Assembly (NCBI RefSeq): GCF_030268085.1
Contig: NZ_BSDE01000006.1
Coordinates: 491 to 64,490, forward strand
DNA from: Geothrix limicola
GTDB lineage: Bacteria; Acidobacteriota; Holophagae; Holophagales; Holophagaceae
Direction of reading: 5' to 3'
Length of the DNA: 64,000 bases
The translations under genes were made by a program, and so were the position numbers. Of this stretch, positions 26,834 through 36,402 are shown piece after piece. Within the stretch, counting starts at the first letter, position 1; each line of letters starts with the position of its first letter. The notes beneath the pieces were generated by a model. The model saw only the letters and a program-made list of their open reading frames with translations. It was not told where the DNA came from and searched no databases.

Positions 26834-27526
26834 CTACTTCTCAACGCTTGCAGTGTTGAGGGTGACCGACGGGCCCATGGTGGAGGCGATATACATCGTC
26901 TTCACGTACTTGCCCTTCGCCGTGGCGGGCTTGGCCCTGTGAACGGCATCGATGAGCGCCTTGGCGTTCTCTTCCAGCTTCTCGACGCCGAAGGAGAGCT
27001 TGCCCACGGGCGCGTGGATGATGCCGGTCTTGTCGACACGGTATTCCACCTTGCCGGCCTTGATTTCCTTGATGGCCTTGACCACGTCGAAAGTCACGGT
27101 TCCGGTCTTGGGGTTGGGCATGAGGCCGCGGGGACCGAGCACTTTGCCCAGACGTCCAACGCCCTTCATCATGTCGGGGGTCGCCACGAGTGCATCGAAG
27201 TCCAGGAATCCGCCGGCGATCTTCTCGACCAGCTCGTCCCCGCCCACGATCTCGGCGCCCGCCGCTTCCGCTTCCTTGATCTTCTCGCCGCCCGCGATCA
27301 CCGCCACACGCATGGTCTTGCCCGTTCCGTGGGGCAGGACGATGGTGCCGCGAACCATCTGGTCCGCGTGCCGGGGATCCACACCGAGCCTCATGTGCAC
27401 TTCAACCGTTTCGTCGAACTTGGCGTAAGCCGTGTCCTTCACGACGGTCAGAGCGTCCTTCAGCTCGTAGGGGCGATCTTCGATCTTGGCCGCGGCAGCC
27501 CGGTACTTCTTTCCAGGTTTTGCCAT
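26834..27526 (-). CDS. rplA: Ribosomal protein uL1
   Basis: A 230-residue L1 of the stalk base. Conserved blocks are [55 protein letters not shown], and the C-terminal [19 protein letters not shown]. In many bacteria L1 also represses its own operon through the rplKA leader. It is separated from rplK by 136 bases that include a terminator-like hairpin. Confidence 0.99.
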   Translation of the reverse strand: MAKPGKKYRAAAAKIEDRPYELKDALTVVKDTAYAKFDETVEVHMRLGVDPRHADQMVRGTIVLPHGTGKTMRVAVIAGGEKIKEAEAAGAEIVGGDELVEKIAGGFLDFDALVATPDMMKGVGRLGKVLGPRGLMPNPKTGTVTFDVVKAIKEIKAGKVEYRVDKTGIIHAPVGKLSFGVEKLEENAKALIDAVHRAKPATAKGKYVKTMYIASTMGPSVTLNTASVEK

Positions 27527-27599
27527 ATTGGCTCCATTCGAACAATCTCCCGCGATGACGGTCGCGGTGGCCGGGATCGCCGCACGACGCGGCTTTCCA

Positions 27600-27651
27600 A
27601 CAAAAAAACAAAATCAAAAATGAGGTTCGCGTGGGCTTGGGACCCACGCGA
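27600..27651 (-). terminator. Terminator/attenuator between rplK and rplA
   Basis: On the transcribed strand a 9-bp perfect stem (TCGCGTGGG with CCCACGCGA, positions 27627-27651) is followed by ACCTCATTTTTGATTTTG, then a further run of Ts. This is a textbook intrinsic terminator placed inside the operon, 12 bases past the rplK stop, so it should act as an attenuator for rplA and genes beyond, unless antiterminated. Confidence 0.75.
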
Positions 27652-27662
27652 GAAAAGCTGGC

Positions 27663-28094
27663 CTAATCGATGACGTCGACGCCCATGGAGCGGGCGGAGC
27701 CGGCGATGGAACGGACGGCGGCTTCGAGGCTGCCGGCCGTGAGGTCGGGCATCTTCACCTTGGCGATCTCGGCGAGCTGAGCCTTGGTGATCTTGCCGAC
27801 CTTGGTCTTGTTGGGCGTGGCGCTGCCCTTGTCGAGGCCGATCTTCTTCTTGATCAGCACGGCGGCGGGCGGGGTCTTCAGGATGAAGCTGAAGCTGCGG
27901 TCGGCGTAGACGGTGATGACGACGGGCAGCGTAGTGCCCTTCTCCACGGCGGTCACGGACTTCGCGTTGAACTGCTTCACGAACTCCATGATGTTGACGC
28001 CGTGCTGGCCCAGCGCGGGACCGACGGGAGGCGCAGGCGTGGCTTCACCCGCGGGCAGCTGCAGCTTGATGTAGCCAGTGATCTTCTTTGCCAT
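27663..28094 (-). CDS. rplK: Ribosomal protein uL11
   Basis: A 143-residue L11 of the GTPase-associated centre. Conserved [34 protein letters not shown] at the N-terminus and [23 protein letters not shown] in the middle identify it. The C-terminal rRNA-binding domain ends [18 protein letters not shown]. It is first in the rplKAJL-rpoBC block and follows nusG after about 220 bases. Confidence 0.99.
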   Translation of the reverse strand: MAKKITGYIKLQLPAGEATPAPPVGPALGQHGVNIMEFVKQFNAKSVTAVEKGTTLPVVITVYADRSFSFILKTPPAAVLIKKKIGLDKGSATPNKTKVGKITKAQLAEIAKVKMPDLTAGSLEAAVRSIAGSARSMGVDVID

Positions 28095-28186
28095 GTTTGA
28101 ATCTCCCGCGGGGGATTCCGGCGCATGCCGGCGACGCCCGCCTTGAGGGTGGCGAGCCTAAATGGCCGCCGACCGGGTTTGAAAAG

Positions 28187-28210
28187 GTCCCGGTCCGAAG
28201 GGACCGGGAC
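28187..28210 (-). terminator. Strong hairpin between nusG and rplK
   Basis: GTCCCGGTCC and GGACCGGGAC make a perfect 10-bp stem; on the transcribed strand the loop reads CTTC, giving a stable CUUCGG-type cap. CTTTTC follows. It lies in a 221-base gap with no gene, about 106 bases after the nusG stop. It may terminate most secE-nusG transcripts; rplK may then have its own promoter in the remaining leader. Confidence 0.7.
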
Positions 28211-28315
28211 TGAAAAGTCTATCAAAAGGGACTGGAAAAGTCTTCAGACGATTAAGAAAATCCGAGTCCAGCTCCGGGGTCCAGCACGCAGCGCGCTTCC
28301 CCGAACCGTTTCGTC

Positions 28316-28948
28316 CTACCGCTTCTCGACCTGGATGAAGTCCAGCTCGACGGGCGTAGAGCGGCCGAAGACCGTGACCATGACCTTGATGGTCGAGCGC
28401 TCTTCGTGGATCTCTTCCACGTCGCCTTCGAAGTTGGCGAAGGGTCCATCGATGATGCGGACCTTCTCGCCCTTTTCGAAGTGGTACTTCGGCTTGGGCT
28501 TTTCCTGGGTCTCTTCGGTGTGGTGCATGATCTGGCGGACTTCCTCATCCGTCAGGGGCGTGGGGCGCTTCTTGTTGGCGCCCACGAAGCTCGTCACCTT
28601 CGGTGTGTTGCGCACGAGGTGCCAGTCGGCATCCGCCATCTCCACCGAGCCGTCGGGCTTGCGCTCCACCTGGATCTGCACGAGCAGGTAGCCAGGGAAC
28701 GACTTGCGCTTCTTGACGACGCGCTCCTTCTTGCCGGACTTGGCGTCGACCTTCATTTCCTCGTAGGTCTCTTCGGGGATCTGGATGTCGCCGAAGTTGT
28801 CGTCGCGCTCTTCCATCTTGATGCGCTGACGGAGGTGCTCCATCACCTTGGCCTCATAGCCGGAATAGGTGTGGATGATGAACCACTTCAGCTCGCGGCC
28901 CTGAGGCTGCGCGGCCGTGTCCTGGGGGGTGCTCACGAGATCGCTCAT
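28316..28948 (-). CDS. nusG: Transcription termination/antitermination protein NusG
   Basis: A 210-residue NusG. The NGN domain has [22 protein letters not shown] and later GYLLVQIQ; the C-terminal KOW domain has [23 protein letters not shown] moderately charged insertion (about residues 55-75, [19 protein letters not shown]) lies in the usual variable position. It binds RNA polymerase and links it to Rho or the ribosome. It is 13 bases downstream of secE. Confidence 0.98.
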   Translation of the reverse strand: MSDLVSTPQDTAAQPQGRELKWFIIHTYSGYEAKVMEHLRQRIKMEERDDNFGDIQIPEETYEEMKVDAKSGKKERVVKKRKSFPGYLLVQIQVERKPDGSVEMADADWHLVRNTPKVTSFVGANKKRPTPLTDEEVRQIMHHTEETQEKPKPKYHFEKGEKVRIIDGPFANFEGDVEEIHEERSTIKVMVTVFGRSTPVELDFIQVEKR

Positions 28949-28961
28949 GTCTGCCTCCGCT

Positions 28962-29156
28962 TCAGCGAGTCTTCATCCACAGCACCGCAAAGCCCTTGGA
29001 GAAGACCCAGTCCACGGACCAGAGGTAGACCCCAACGAACACCGAGACGATGGCCACGGTCCAGGCGGAGGTCATCACCTTCTCCTTGCTGGGCCAATCC
29101 ACTCGATCGAGTTCGGCGAAGAGATCCTTGGCCTGTTGCTTGATGGCACCGATCAC
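28962..29156 (-). CDS. secE: Preprotein translocase subunit SecE
   Basis: A 64-residue single-helix SecE. The amphipathic segment KDLFAELDRVDWPSKEKVMTSAW carries the conserved W-P motif, followed by one membrane helix (VAIVSVFVGVYLWSVDWVF). It stabilises SecY in the inner-membrane translocon. The secE-nusG order after tRNA-Trp is the usual bacterial arrangement. Confidence 0.96.
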   Translation of the reverse strand: MIGAIKQQAKDLFAELDRVDWPSKEKVMTSAWTVAIVSVFVGVYLWSVDWVFSKGFAVLWMKTR

Positions 29157-29226
29157 GATGGACCCCGTGGAAAGGATGTCGATCTGAAAAACCTGGCCCC
29201 GAGCGAGATCGCCGGGGCCGGGGAAT

Positions 29227-29302
29227 TGGCAGGGGAGACAGGTTTCGAACCCGCGACCTGCGGATTTGGAGTCCGCTGCTCTACCAGCTGAGCTACTCCC
29301 CT
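29227..29302 (-). tRNA. tRNA-Trp (anticodon CCA)
   Basis: A 76-base cloverleaf read on the minus strand. The acceptor AGGGGAG pairs with CTCCCCT. The D arm is AGCTCAGCTGGTAGAGC, the anticodon loop CTCCAAA carries CCA, and the T loop is GGTTCGAAACC. The 3' CCA is encoded. It sits between rpmG and secE. Confidence 0.97.
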
Positions 29303-29308
29303 GTGGGA

Positions 29309-29337
29309 CCGCCCGGCGTCTGGTAGGAGCCGGGCGG
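29309..29337 (-). terminator. GC-rich hairpin between rpmG and tRNA-Trp
   Basis: CCGCCCGGC and GCCGGGCGG form a 9-bp stem with an 11-base loop. No T-run follows on the minus strand. Its place just upstream of the tRNA suggests an RNA-processing structure rather than a terminator. Confidence 0.4.
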
Positions 29338-29357
29338 GAAACCCTCGGACCGGAGTC

Positions 29358-29507
29358 TTACTTCGACTCGCGGTGAATCTTGTAACCGCCACAGAAACGG
29401 CAGAACTTGTTGAATTCAAGCTTGCCCGTGGTGGTCTTCTTGTTCTTGGTGGTGCTGTAGTTCTTACGCTTGCATTCCTGGCACTGCAGGTGAATGATGT
29501 CGCGCAT
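29358..29507 (-). CDS. rpmG: Ribosomal protein bL33
   Basis: A 49-residue protein. It begins MRDIIHLQCQECKRKNYST and has KTTTGKLEFNKFC in the middle. Two cysteine pairs (C9/C12 and C36/C39) form the zinc ribbon of the C+ type of L33. A good Shine-Dalgarno site (GGAGG) lies just upstream of the ATG at 29507. The position between tuf and tRNA-Trp is the common bacterial arrangement. Confidence 0.96.
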   Translation of the reverse strand: MRDIIHLQCQECKRKNYSTTKNKKTTTGKLEFNKFCRFCGGYKIHRESK

Positions 29508-29539
29508 TGGGACCTCCTAAGTCGGAGGGCGGTTCTGGC

Positions 29540-30733
29540 TTAGGCCAGGATCTCGCCCACGTTGCCGGCGCCCACCGTGCGACCACCCTCGCGGATGGCG
29601 AACTTCAGGCCCTTGTCCATGGCGATGGGCTGGATCAGCTCAACCGTCAGGGTGACGTTGTCGCCAGGCATCACCATTTCACGGCCGGCCTCGAGCTCGA
29701 TGGAGCCGGTCACGTCGGTGGTGCGGAAGTAGAACTGGGGGCGGTACTTGTTGAAGAAGGGAGTGTGGCGTCCGCCCTCTTCCTTCGTCAGCACGTAGAC
29801 CTGGGCATTGAACTTGGTGTGGGGGGTGATGCTGCCGGGCTTGGCGAGCACCTGACCGCGCTCCACATCCTTGCGCTCCACGCCGCGGAGCAGGATGCCG
29901 GCGTTGTCACCAGCCTGGCCCTGATCCAGGGACTTGCGGAACATCTCGACGCCGGTCACGACCTTCTTGACGGTGTCCTTGAGGCCGATGATTTCGATTT
30001 CCTCGCCGACCTTGACGATGCCCTGCTCGATGCGGCCGGTCACCACGGTGCCGCGGCCGGTGATCGTGAACACGTCCTCGACGGGCATGATGAAGGGCTT
30101 GTCGATGGCGCGGACGGGATCGGGAATGTAGGCGTCGACGGCAGCCATGAGCTCATGGATGCAGGCGCAGTCCGGATGATCGGGCGTCTCGGCGTGATCC
30201 AGGGCCAGACGGGCGGAACCCTTGATGATGGGGATCTCGTCGCCGGGGTACTGGTAAGAGGACAGCAGGTCGCGGATTTCCATCTCGACCAGCTCGGCGA
30301 GCTCGGGATCGGCGATGTCGATCTTGTTCATGAAGACAACGATGTAGGGCACGCCGACCTGACGGGCGAGCAGGATGTGCTCACGGGTCTGGGGCATGGG
30401 GCCGTCGGTGGCGGCGACCACGAGGATGGCGCCGTCCATCTGGGCCGCACCGGTGATCATGTTCTTCACGTAGTCCGCGTGGCCGGGGCAGTCGACGTGC
30501 GCGTAGTGGCGCTTGTCGGTCTGGTACTCGACGTGGGCGGTGTTAATCGTGATCCCGCGGGCCTTTTCCTCGGGCGCGGAGTCGATCTGGTCGTAGGACT
30601 TGGTCTCGCCACCGAACTTCTTGGAAAGCACGAACGTGATGGCAGCGGTCAGCGTCGTTTTGCCGTGATCCACGTGCCCGATGGTGCCGATGTTGACGTG
30701 GGTCTTCGAGCGGTCGAATTTCTCTTTGGCCAC
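29540..30733 (-). CDS. tuf: Elongation factor Tu
   Basis: A 397-residue EF-Tu of standard length. The G1 motif GHVDHGKT, the switch-I region [14 protein letters not shown]3 DCPGHADY and G4 NKID are all present. The C-terminal beta-barrels end [14 protein letters not shown]. It delivers aminoacyl-tRNA to the ribosome with GTP. Only this copy is seen in the window, sitting between tRNA-Thr and rpmG. Confidence 0.99.
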   Translation of the reverse strand: MAKEKFDRSKTHVNIGTIGHVDHGKTTLTAAITFVLSKKFGGETKSYDQIDSAPEEKARGITINTAHVEYQTDKRHYAHVDCPGHADYVKNMITGAAQMDGAILVVAATDGPMPQTREHILLARQVGVPYIVVFMNKIDIADPELAELVEMEIRDLLSSYQYPGDEIPIIKGSARLALDHAETPDHPDCACIHELMAAVDAYIPDPVRAIDKPFIMPVEDVFTITGRGTVVTGRIEQGIVKVGEEIEIIGLKDTVKKVVTGVEMFRKSLDQGQAGDNAGILLRGVERKDVERGQVLAKPGSITPHTKFNAQVYVLTKEEGGRHTPFFNKYRPQFYFRTTDVTGSIELEAGREMVMPGDNVTLTVELIQPIAMDKGLKFAIREGGRTVGAGNVGEILA

Positions 30734-30788
30734 GGATACCTCCTGAAGGGTGGGAGAGAAGATGAAGGAGAAGTGCGATGCAAAAAGG

Positions 30789-30863
<75 letters not shown>

Positions 30864-30930
30864 TTTGAACCTTCCCGCCGCGAGGCGGGGGCCTTTCCAT
30901 CAGCCGGGCGGAACCGGCGGACGGGGAGGG

Positions 30931-31007
<77 letters not shown>

Positions 31008-31049
31008 GTAACTCCGTGGACGGGACCCAGTCGTCCCAACAAAGGGGAC

Positions 31050-31136
31050 TGGTGCCGAGAGAAGGATTCGAACCTCCGTAACGCGTTGCGTGGCAGATTT
31101 ACAGTCTGCTGCCATTAACCACTCGGCCATCTCGGC
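31050..31136 (-). tRNA. tRNA-Tyr (anticodon GTA)
   Basis: An 87-base class II tRNA on the minus strand. The acceptor GCCGAGA pairs with TCTCGGC, the anticodon loop CTGTAAA carries GTA, and the long variable arm is typical of tRNA-Tyr. The 3' CCA is encoded. It is the first gene of the tRNA-tuf operon. Confidence 0.97.
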
Positions 31137-31141
31137 ATGCT

Positions 31142-31170
31142 TGTCCAGCGCCCCTCCCGGGGCTTGTCAA
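31142..31170 (-). promoter_or_regulatory. Candidate promoter of the tRNA-tuf operon
   Basis: On the minus strand a perfect TTGACA (31165-31170) is followed after exactly 17 bases by TGGACA (31142-31147), only a few bases before the tRNA-Tyr 5' end. The -35 box is ideal; the -10 box is weak. A perfect TTCCGGA/TCCGGAA hairpin lies upstream at 31175-31192. Confidence 0.45.
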
Positions 31171-31333
31171 TGCCTTCCGGAAGCATCCGGAAAGCTTCCC
31201 GACGGAACCCCTTGGGGCGCCGTGTCAGGGTCACTGCGAGGCAGGGCTTTCCTGACAGGGAACTCGAAAGGTATCACGGCAACGGAACGGCCTCAAGAGG
31301 AAACTTCTCGGCGGCCGAGGTCAAGCGCCCAGG

Positions 31334-32065
31334 TCAAGCGCTGTGCCCGCGCCGCGCGAGCACGCGAAACAAGGTGATGGCGGCCGCGGCGGACACGTTC
31401 AAACTCTCGATGCCGCCGGGCATGGGGATGTGCAGCAGGCCATCGCAGCGCTCGCGGATCTTGAGGTGGAGCCCTTCCCCTTCGGCGCCCATGACAAGCA
31501 CCGTGGCCCGGTCGAAGGCCTCGCCCAGGTAGTCGCGGCTGCCTTCGCCCGCGGCCAGCCCGTAGATCCAGGCCCCAGCTTCCTTCAGGTCATCGAGAGC
31601 GCGGCCCAGGTTCACCACGCGGCACACGGGCACCCGGCCCGCCGTGCCTGCGCTGGCGCGGACGACGGTCTCATTCACGGCGGCGGAGCGCCGCTCCGGC
31701 AGGATCACGCCGTCCACGGCGGCGGCCGCGGCGGAGCGCAGGATGGCGCCCAGGTTGTGGGGATCGGTGACACCGTCCAGCGCCAGCACGAGCGCCGCGT
31801 TGCCCTTGGCCTTCACCGCTGCGGTGACGGCCTCGAAGTCCGTGTAGGCGAAGGGTCCGCCCTCCCCCAGCACGCCCTGGTGCCGTTGTCCCTGAGCCCG
31901 GCGATCCAGGCTTTCCATGGGATCGCGATGCACCACCACGCCGGCGGCACGGGCTTCGGAGACCAGCTTCGCCACGCGGTTGAAGGCGGCGGGAGCGATC
32001 CACAGGCTGTGCAGCTCCCCCCGGGATAGCGCCTCTTCGCAGGCGTGGGGACCCAGGTAGCGCAT
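31334..32065 (-). CDS. rlmB: TrmH/SpoU-family rRNA 2'-O-methyltransferase (RlmB-like)
   Basis: A 243-residue SPOUT methyltransferase. ATG at 32065 directly follows the stop of the upstream gene; the longer frame runs inside that gene. The N-terminal RNA-binding domain (ALSRGELHSLWIAP) precedes the knot with LVLALDGVTDPHNLGAILRSA (motif 1, with N and R), then VLVMGAEGEGL and the motif 3 block HIPMPGGIESLNVSAAAAI. The expected reaction is Gm2251-type methylation of 23S rRNA from SAM. The exact target is inferred from similarity only. Confidence 0.9.
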   Translation of the reverse strand: MRYLGPHACEEALSRGELHSLWIAPAAFNRVAKLVSEARAAGVVVHRDPMESLDRRAQGQRHQGVLGEGGPFAYTDFEAVTAAVKAKGNAALVLALDGVTDPHNLGAILRSAAAAAVDGVILPERRSAAVNETVVRASAGTAGRVPVCRVVNLGRALDDLKEAGAWIYGLAAGEGSRDYLGEAFDRATVLVMGAEGEGLHLKIRERCDGLLHIPMPGGIESLNVSAAAAITLFRVLARRGHSA

Positions 32066-32067
32066 GG

Positions 32068-33438
32068 CTAGAACATCTTCTTGAAGCCGAGGGCCACCAG
32101 GTGCCCCATGCCTTCCATGCGCACCCGGTTGATGGGGGTGGCCACGAATCCCGAGGCGCCCCAGTCTCCCGTCAGGCGGTGGGTGTCCTGGTCTTCGCTC
32201 TGACGGTACTGGTAGCCGATGCTCAGCTCTCCGCCCCACATCTTGTAGCCGGCGCCGAAGGAGAAGGTTGCCGAGTTCGAGCCGCCCAGCAGGGGTTCGG
32301 TGCGGCTTTCATCCACGCTGCGCTGATCGAGGGAAATGCCGCCCCGCAGGGTCCAGAACTTCCCGAGCTCCAGTTCCGCCGAGGCGCTCACGCCCAAGTG
32401 GCTCTTGCCCCTGGGCAGTTCGGCCGGGGCCGAGGTCAGGCCCGAAGGCGTCTGCACCGTCGAAAAGGAAGGCATCTGCAGACTGGCCGAGGTCCATCGG
32501 AGATCCGCTTCCCAGGTCAGGATCGGCATGAAGCGATGGCGCACACCAAGGGTGGTCTGCGAAGGCAGCTCCAGGGTGCCGTGGCCCGGAAGCACCTGAG
32601 CCCGCGCCAGCAGGATTGCGGCCCGGGCTTCTGCGCCCACCGGGGCGGGCCTGAAGCCGTTGTTGCCGTAGAGCCCCAGGTTCGCGTCCCGGAATCCCGC
32701 CTTCATGTCGAGGTCACCCTTGAGTCCGGACTGGTGCGCAAAGCCCAGGGTCCACCGGGGGTTGAGGGCCCAGCGGGCACCAAGGGAGTAGCTGGGCACG
32801 ACCTTGTTCCCGCTCTGACCGACCCGCTGCTCCACGAGTCCATCCACGGCATTCGTCGAGGAGGCCGGAAGGGTCGGATCATCGGGCAGGTTCAGTCGCA
32901 CCACGTGGGTGGATTCGAAGGAGAGGCGCGCGGCCCCCACCCCGATGCCCACGGAGAAGTTCGGATTGAAGGCCCAGGCCGCCTGGAATTCCATCCGCCG
33001 CGCGGACAGATCGAGGCCGTCGCCGTAGTAGCGGCTCGGCGCCGTATCCTCGAACTTCCCATGGCGGAGATAGGGATTGTCGGCCTTCAGGCCCAGGGTG
33101 AGCGTCGAAGAGAGCCGCGTGGCCATGCCGAAGCCACCGATGCTGCGGTTGCGGTCGAAACTGAACCGGGATACCTGGTCGGCCTCGAGGCTCTGCTGGA
33201 AGGATGACGACTCCAGCCCAGCCGCGATGTAGATGCCGCCCTTCTCCTTGAGCGAGGCCAACAGGGCGGGATTAGTGGCTGCGGCCTCCAGGCTGTAGCC
33301 GTAGGCCACCTGTGTGCCGCCGCGCGCGATGCCGGCGGGATCGGCGGCCGGAAGGGCCATGCTTTGAGCGGCCACCGGCAGGGCGCCCACGCCCAGCACC
33401 AGTCCCATTCCCATCACTCCACGAACCACTAGGGCCAT
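32068..33438 (-). CDS. OMPP1/FadL/TodX-type outer-membrane transport protein
   Basis: About 456 residues. ATG at 33438 has GGGAGG 8 bases upstream and gives a clean signal peptide (MALVVRGVMGMGLVLGVGALPVAAQS). The mature protein starts ALPAADPAGIARGGTQVAYGYSLEAAATNPALL, resembling the N-terminal hatch of FadL-like proteins. Alternating aromatic beta-strand segments follow, and the last residue is Phe, as expected for a BAM-assembled barrel. The ligand is probably hydrophobic. Its stop is two bases before the rlmB start. Confidence 0.85.
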   Translation of the reverse strand: MALVVRGVMGMGLVLGVGALPVAAQSMALPAADPAGIARGGTQVAYGYSLEAAATNPALLASLKEKGGIYIAAGLESSSFQQSLEADQVSRFSFDRNRSIGGFGMATRLSSTLTLGLKADNPYLRHGKFEDTAPSRYYGDGLDLSARRMEFQAAWAFNPNFSVGIGVGAARLSFESTHVVRLNLPDDPTLPASSTNAVDGLVEQRVGQSGNKVVPSYSLGARWALNPRWTLGFAHQSGLKGDLDMKAGFRDANLGLYGNNGFRPAPVGAEARAAILLARAQVLPGHGTLELPSQTTLGVRHRFMPILTWEADLRWTSASLQMPSFSTVQTPSGLTSAPAELPRGKSHLGVSASAELELGKFWTLRGGISLDQRSVDESRTEPLLGGSNSATFSFGAGYKMWGGELSIGYQYRQSEDQDTHRLTGDWGASGFVATPINRVRMEGMGHLVALGFKKMF

Positions 33439-33579
33439 ACCCGACGCCTCCCGATACACGCTGCTTGCCTGATGCACGCTTCTTGAATGGCTCGAACCCC
33501 GAAAGGGTTCAAACCCAAGGCTCCAGGATCGCCAAAAGGGGCCAATTCACCAAGAGAAGTGTTCCAAACGGCGCCCGGA

Positions 33580-33870
33580 TCAGTGGTCGGACTCGCCCAT
33601 GAAGCGGACCAGCAGGCGGTCCACCAGCTCCCAGACCTCCAGGAGGGCCGCCAGGCACATCACGAGGCCGAAGCCCAGGGCCAGGGCACGCCCCCAGGGC
33701 CCGGTGATGGCCCGGCAGAAGCCCGGCCAATGCCAGAACAGGGAGGGCAGCTTCAGCCTTCCGTAGAAGGCGAGCGTAGACAGAAGCATCCCGCCCCACA
33801 GCAGGTAGAAGAACCTCAGCGCTCGAAAGAGGACGTCCCAGGCGAAGGGACGGGGTCGGGAAACAGGCAT
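33580..33870 (-). CDS. Small hypothetical membrane protein
   Basis: A 96-residue protein with two or three hydrophobic helices (FFYLLWGGMLLSTLAFYG; ALALGFGLVMCLAALLEVWEL), Trp/Phe-rich, ending in the charged FMGESDH. I do not recognise a family. It lies between the TauE/SafE gene and the outer-membrane protein gene on the same strand. Confidence 0.6.
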   Translation of the reverse strand: MPVSRPRPFAWDVLFRALRFFYLLWGGMLLSTLAFYGRLKLPSLFWHWPGFCRAITGPWGRALALGFGLVMCLAALLEVWELVDRLLVRFMGESDH

Positions 33871-33939
33871 GGAGGGATCAGCATAACCGGGAACGATCCT
33901 TCTGCATGGAGAAGCTCGAAGAGGCCCTCCAACGGTCGA

Positions 33940-34713
33940 TCAGCCCCGGAGCGTCTGCCACCCCAGCCGGAGGATCAGCACGGACACCACGCCGATGAAC
34001 ACGCCGCGCACCCAGCCGCTGCCTTTGCTGAGGGCCACGTGGGCGCCGAGGTAGCCCCCCACCCCGTTTGCGACGGCCATGCCCAGGGCGACGGAGGGGA
34101 TCCAGCTGCCCTGCCACACGAAGAGGCCCATGGCCGTCAGGTTCGAGGCCCAGTTCACGCTCTTGGCCATGGCCGAAGACCGCAGGAAGTCGAACCCGAG
34201 GATGGCCACGAAGAGGAAGATCAGCAGCGAGCCGGTACCGGGACCGAAGAAACCGTCGTAGAAGCCCAGGGCCAGGGCGATGAGGGCCGCGAGGCCGCGC
34301 TGATGCCCCTGGCCGAACCGTGGCGCGTGCAGGTGGCCGAGGTCGGGCTTGAGCAGGGTGAAGGCCAGCATGGCTACCAGGAGGCCCAGCATCACCGGTC
34401 GCAGGAAGTCCCCGTGCATGCGGTAGGTGAGCCAGACACCGCCAGATGCGCCAAGGGCCGAGGCCAGCACCGGCCCGATCATTTCGCGCCACGAGAGCGT
34501 TCCCGAGCGCAGGAACTTCCCCGCGGCCATGGTGGTGCCCGTGCAGGCCACCACCTTGTTCGTGCCGAGCAGGGTGGGCAGCGGCGTGCCCGCCGGCAAC
34601 CCGATCATCAGGGCCGGCACCGTGATCAGCCCGCCCCCGCCCACGACGGCGTCGATGAAACCCGCCAGGAGCGCGGCGAGCGCGAGAAGGGCGAGGGCGG
34701 AAAGGGAAGGCAC
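33940..34713 (-). CDS. TauE/SafE-family membrane transporter
   Basis: A 257-residue protein with about eight helices. The N-terminal AALLAGFIDAVVGGGGLITVPALM and the repeated related motif LGFYDGFFGPGTGSLLIFLF are hallmarks of the TauE/SafE (DUF81) family, proposed to export sulfite, sulfoacetate or related anions. The substrate is not predictable here. Confidence 0.92.
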   Translation of the reverse strand: MPSLSALALLALAALLAGFIDAVVGGGGLITVPALMIGLPAGTPLPTLLGTNKVVACTGTTMAAGKFLRSGTLSWREMIGPVLASALGASGGVWLTYRMHGDFLRPVMLGLLVAMLAFTLLKPDLGHLHAPRFGQGHQRGLAALIALALGFYDGFFGPGTGSLLIFLFVAILGFDFLRSSAMAKSVNWASNLTAMGLFVWQGSWIPSVALGMAVANGVGGYLGAHVALSKGSGWVRGVFIGVVSVLILRLGWQTLRG

Positions 34714-34832
34714 GAAGCAGACATCCTGTTCAATGCCCTCGCCGGACCTCGTCCCACGCGGGCGTGATTCTGACCCTCGCCGGGTCCCGGCTTCGCGCGC
34801 TGCACAGCAGCGTGCTCCGCCACCCGGTGGGG

Positions 34833-35408
34833 TCAGACTTTGAGGATCTCGGCCTCTTTCACCTTCATGGCCTCGTCGATCTCCTTGATGTGGACGTCGG
34901 TCAGCTTCTGGATGTCCTCCAGGGCCTTCTTCGCCGCGTCTTCGGAGATGTGGCCTTCCTTTGCCTTCTCGAGCTTCTTCACGTCCTCATTGGCGTCGCG
35001 GCGGATGTTGCGCACGCCGGTCTTGATCTCCTCGCCCAGGCGGTGGAGCACCTTCACCAGCTCCTTGCGGCGCTCCTCCGTGAGCATGGGGATGGGCAGG
35101 CGGATGACGTTGCCGTCGTTGCCCGGATTGATGCCCAGTTCGGATTTGAGGATGGCCGTCTCGATGGCCTTGATGGCGCTCTTGTCGAAGGGCTGGACCA
35201 CGAGCATGCCCGCCTCGGGCACCGACACGGTGGCCATCTGGTTCACGGGCACCATGGAGCCGTAGTACTCGACGTGCACGTTGTCCAGCAGGCTGGCGTT
35301 GGCCCGGCCCGTCCGGATGGTGGCCATCTCCTTCTTCAGCGCCTCCACGGACGCGTGCATGCGGCGCTTGGTCTCTTGAAGGATGACGTCGGGGGTCTGG
35401 GCGGACAT
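34833..35408 (-). CDS. frr: Ribosome recycling factor
   Basis: A 191-residue RRF (start at the third codon of the open frame is my choice). Conserved blocks are LKKEMATIRTGRANASLLDNVHVEYYG, INPGNDGNVIRLPIPMLTEERRKELVK and RNIRRDANEDVKKLEKAKEGHISEDAAKKALEDIQKLTD. It splits post-termination ribosomes with EF-G. The usual neighbours pyrH and tsf are not adjacent; it is flanked by a TauE/SafE gene and a divergent hydrolase. Confidence 0.98.
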   Translation of the reverse strand: MSAQTPDVILQETKRRMHASVEALKKEMATIRTGRANASLLDNVHVEYYGSMVPVNQMATVSVPEAGMLVVQPFDKSAIKAIETAILKSELGINPGNDGNVIRLPIPMLTEERRKELVKVLHRLGEEIKTGVRNIRRDANEDVKKLEKAKEGHISEDAAKKALEDIQKLTDVHIKEIDEAMKVKEAEILKV

Positions 35409-35507
35409 GGGCACCTCGTGGAGTACAGCCTTCCTTTATACAACACGGGGGCTCCCCCCGCAGGTTCTCCGCTGCGTGCTAGAGTGAGGCACTTTCCCGA
35501 GGTCCCC

Positions 35508-36359
35508 ATGCGCACGCTTCGCCTGCTGGCCCCCTTGGCGTCCCTGACCCTGGTCGCTGCCCCCGCCTCGACGGAGATGGCCCTGACCAGCGCCGACGGC
35601 TTCGCCCTCAAGGGCACGCTCTTCCTCCCCGCCGCGAAGGGCAAGGTCCCCGTCGTGATCCTGGCCCACCAGTTCGGCTCGGACCGCAGCGGCTGGGCGC
35701 CCCTCGCGGAGCGCCTCGCGGCCCGCGGCATCGGCACCCTCGCCCTGGACCTGAGGGGTCATGGCGCCAGCACTCAGAAAAACGGCGCCGAGGTGGCGGT
35801 CTCCAGGGATTTCGCAGCCTCGGCCAAGGCCGTGGGCTTCGAGCACATCCCCGCCGACCTGGCCCAGGCCGCCGCCTGGCTCCGCAAACAACCCGGCGTG
35901 GACGGCCGTCGCATCGGCCTCACCGGCGCCAGCCTGGGGGCTTTCGCCGCGCTGCTCGCCGCCCCCGAGGTGAAGCCCGTGTCCGTACTCTGCCTCAGCC
36001 CCGCCGGAAGCGAGGCCTTCGGGTCGGGGGCCCGCGAAAAGCTGAAGGGCGCCGTGCTTCGCAGCCGCGCCTCGACTCTGATCCTCGCCTCCACCGCCGA
36101 CAAGGAAGCTGCCGAGAACGCCGCCAGCCTGAAGGATCTTCCGGGCGTGGCCCTGAACTTCGTGGAAGGCGACGCCCACGGCTTCGCCTATCTCAAAGAA
36201 CGGGCCGAGCTCATGGCCATCTTCTTCGGGGAATACCTCACCTATCACCACACGGGAGAGGCCGTGGCCACGACCTCCACCAAGTCCGCCGGCACCCCGA
36301 AGAACGTCATCAATGACGAGACCCTGGCCGAACGGACCAAGGGCGAAGCCAAGAAGTAG
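35508..36359 (+). CDS. Secreted alpha/beta hydrolase (dienelactone-hydrolase-like)
   Basis: A 283-residue protein with a signal peptide (MRTLRLLAPLASLTLVAAPAS). ATG at 35508 has GAGGT upstream. VVILAHQFGSDRSGW holds the oxyanion-type His, ALDLRGHGAST follows, then the nucleophile elbow GLTGASLGAF (Ser in GxSxG), and GDAHGF supplies the catalytic His. Probably periplasmic; substrate unknown. It is divergent from frr and convergent with aceA, sharing a bidirectional terminator with it. Confidence 0.85.
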   Translation: MRTLRLLAPLASLTLVAAPASTEMALTSADGFALKGTLFLPAAKGKVPVVILAHQFGSDRSGWAPLAERLAARGIGTLALDLRGHGASTQKNGAEVAVSRDFAASAKAVGFEHIPADLAQAAAWLRKQPGVDGRRIGLTGASLGAFAALLAAPEVKPVSVLCLSPAGSEAFGSGAREKLKGAVLRSRASTLILASTADKEAAENAASLKDLPGVALNFVEGDAHGFAYLKERAELMAIFFGEYLTYHHTGEAVATTSTKSAGTPKNVINDETLAERTKGEAKK

Positions 36360-36363
36360 GCCC

Positions 36364-36392
36364 GGCCGGAGTCGCTTCAAACGACTCCGGCC
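36364..36392. terminator. Bidirectional terminator between the hydrolase and aceA
   Basis: GGCCGGAGTCG and CGACTCCGGCC form a perfect 11-bp stem with a 7-base loop. It lies just after the plus-strand hydrolase stop and just beyond the minus-strand aceA stop. AGAGCTTT follows on the plus side. Confidence 0.75.
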
Positions 36393-36402
36393 AGAGCTTT
36401 CC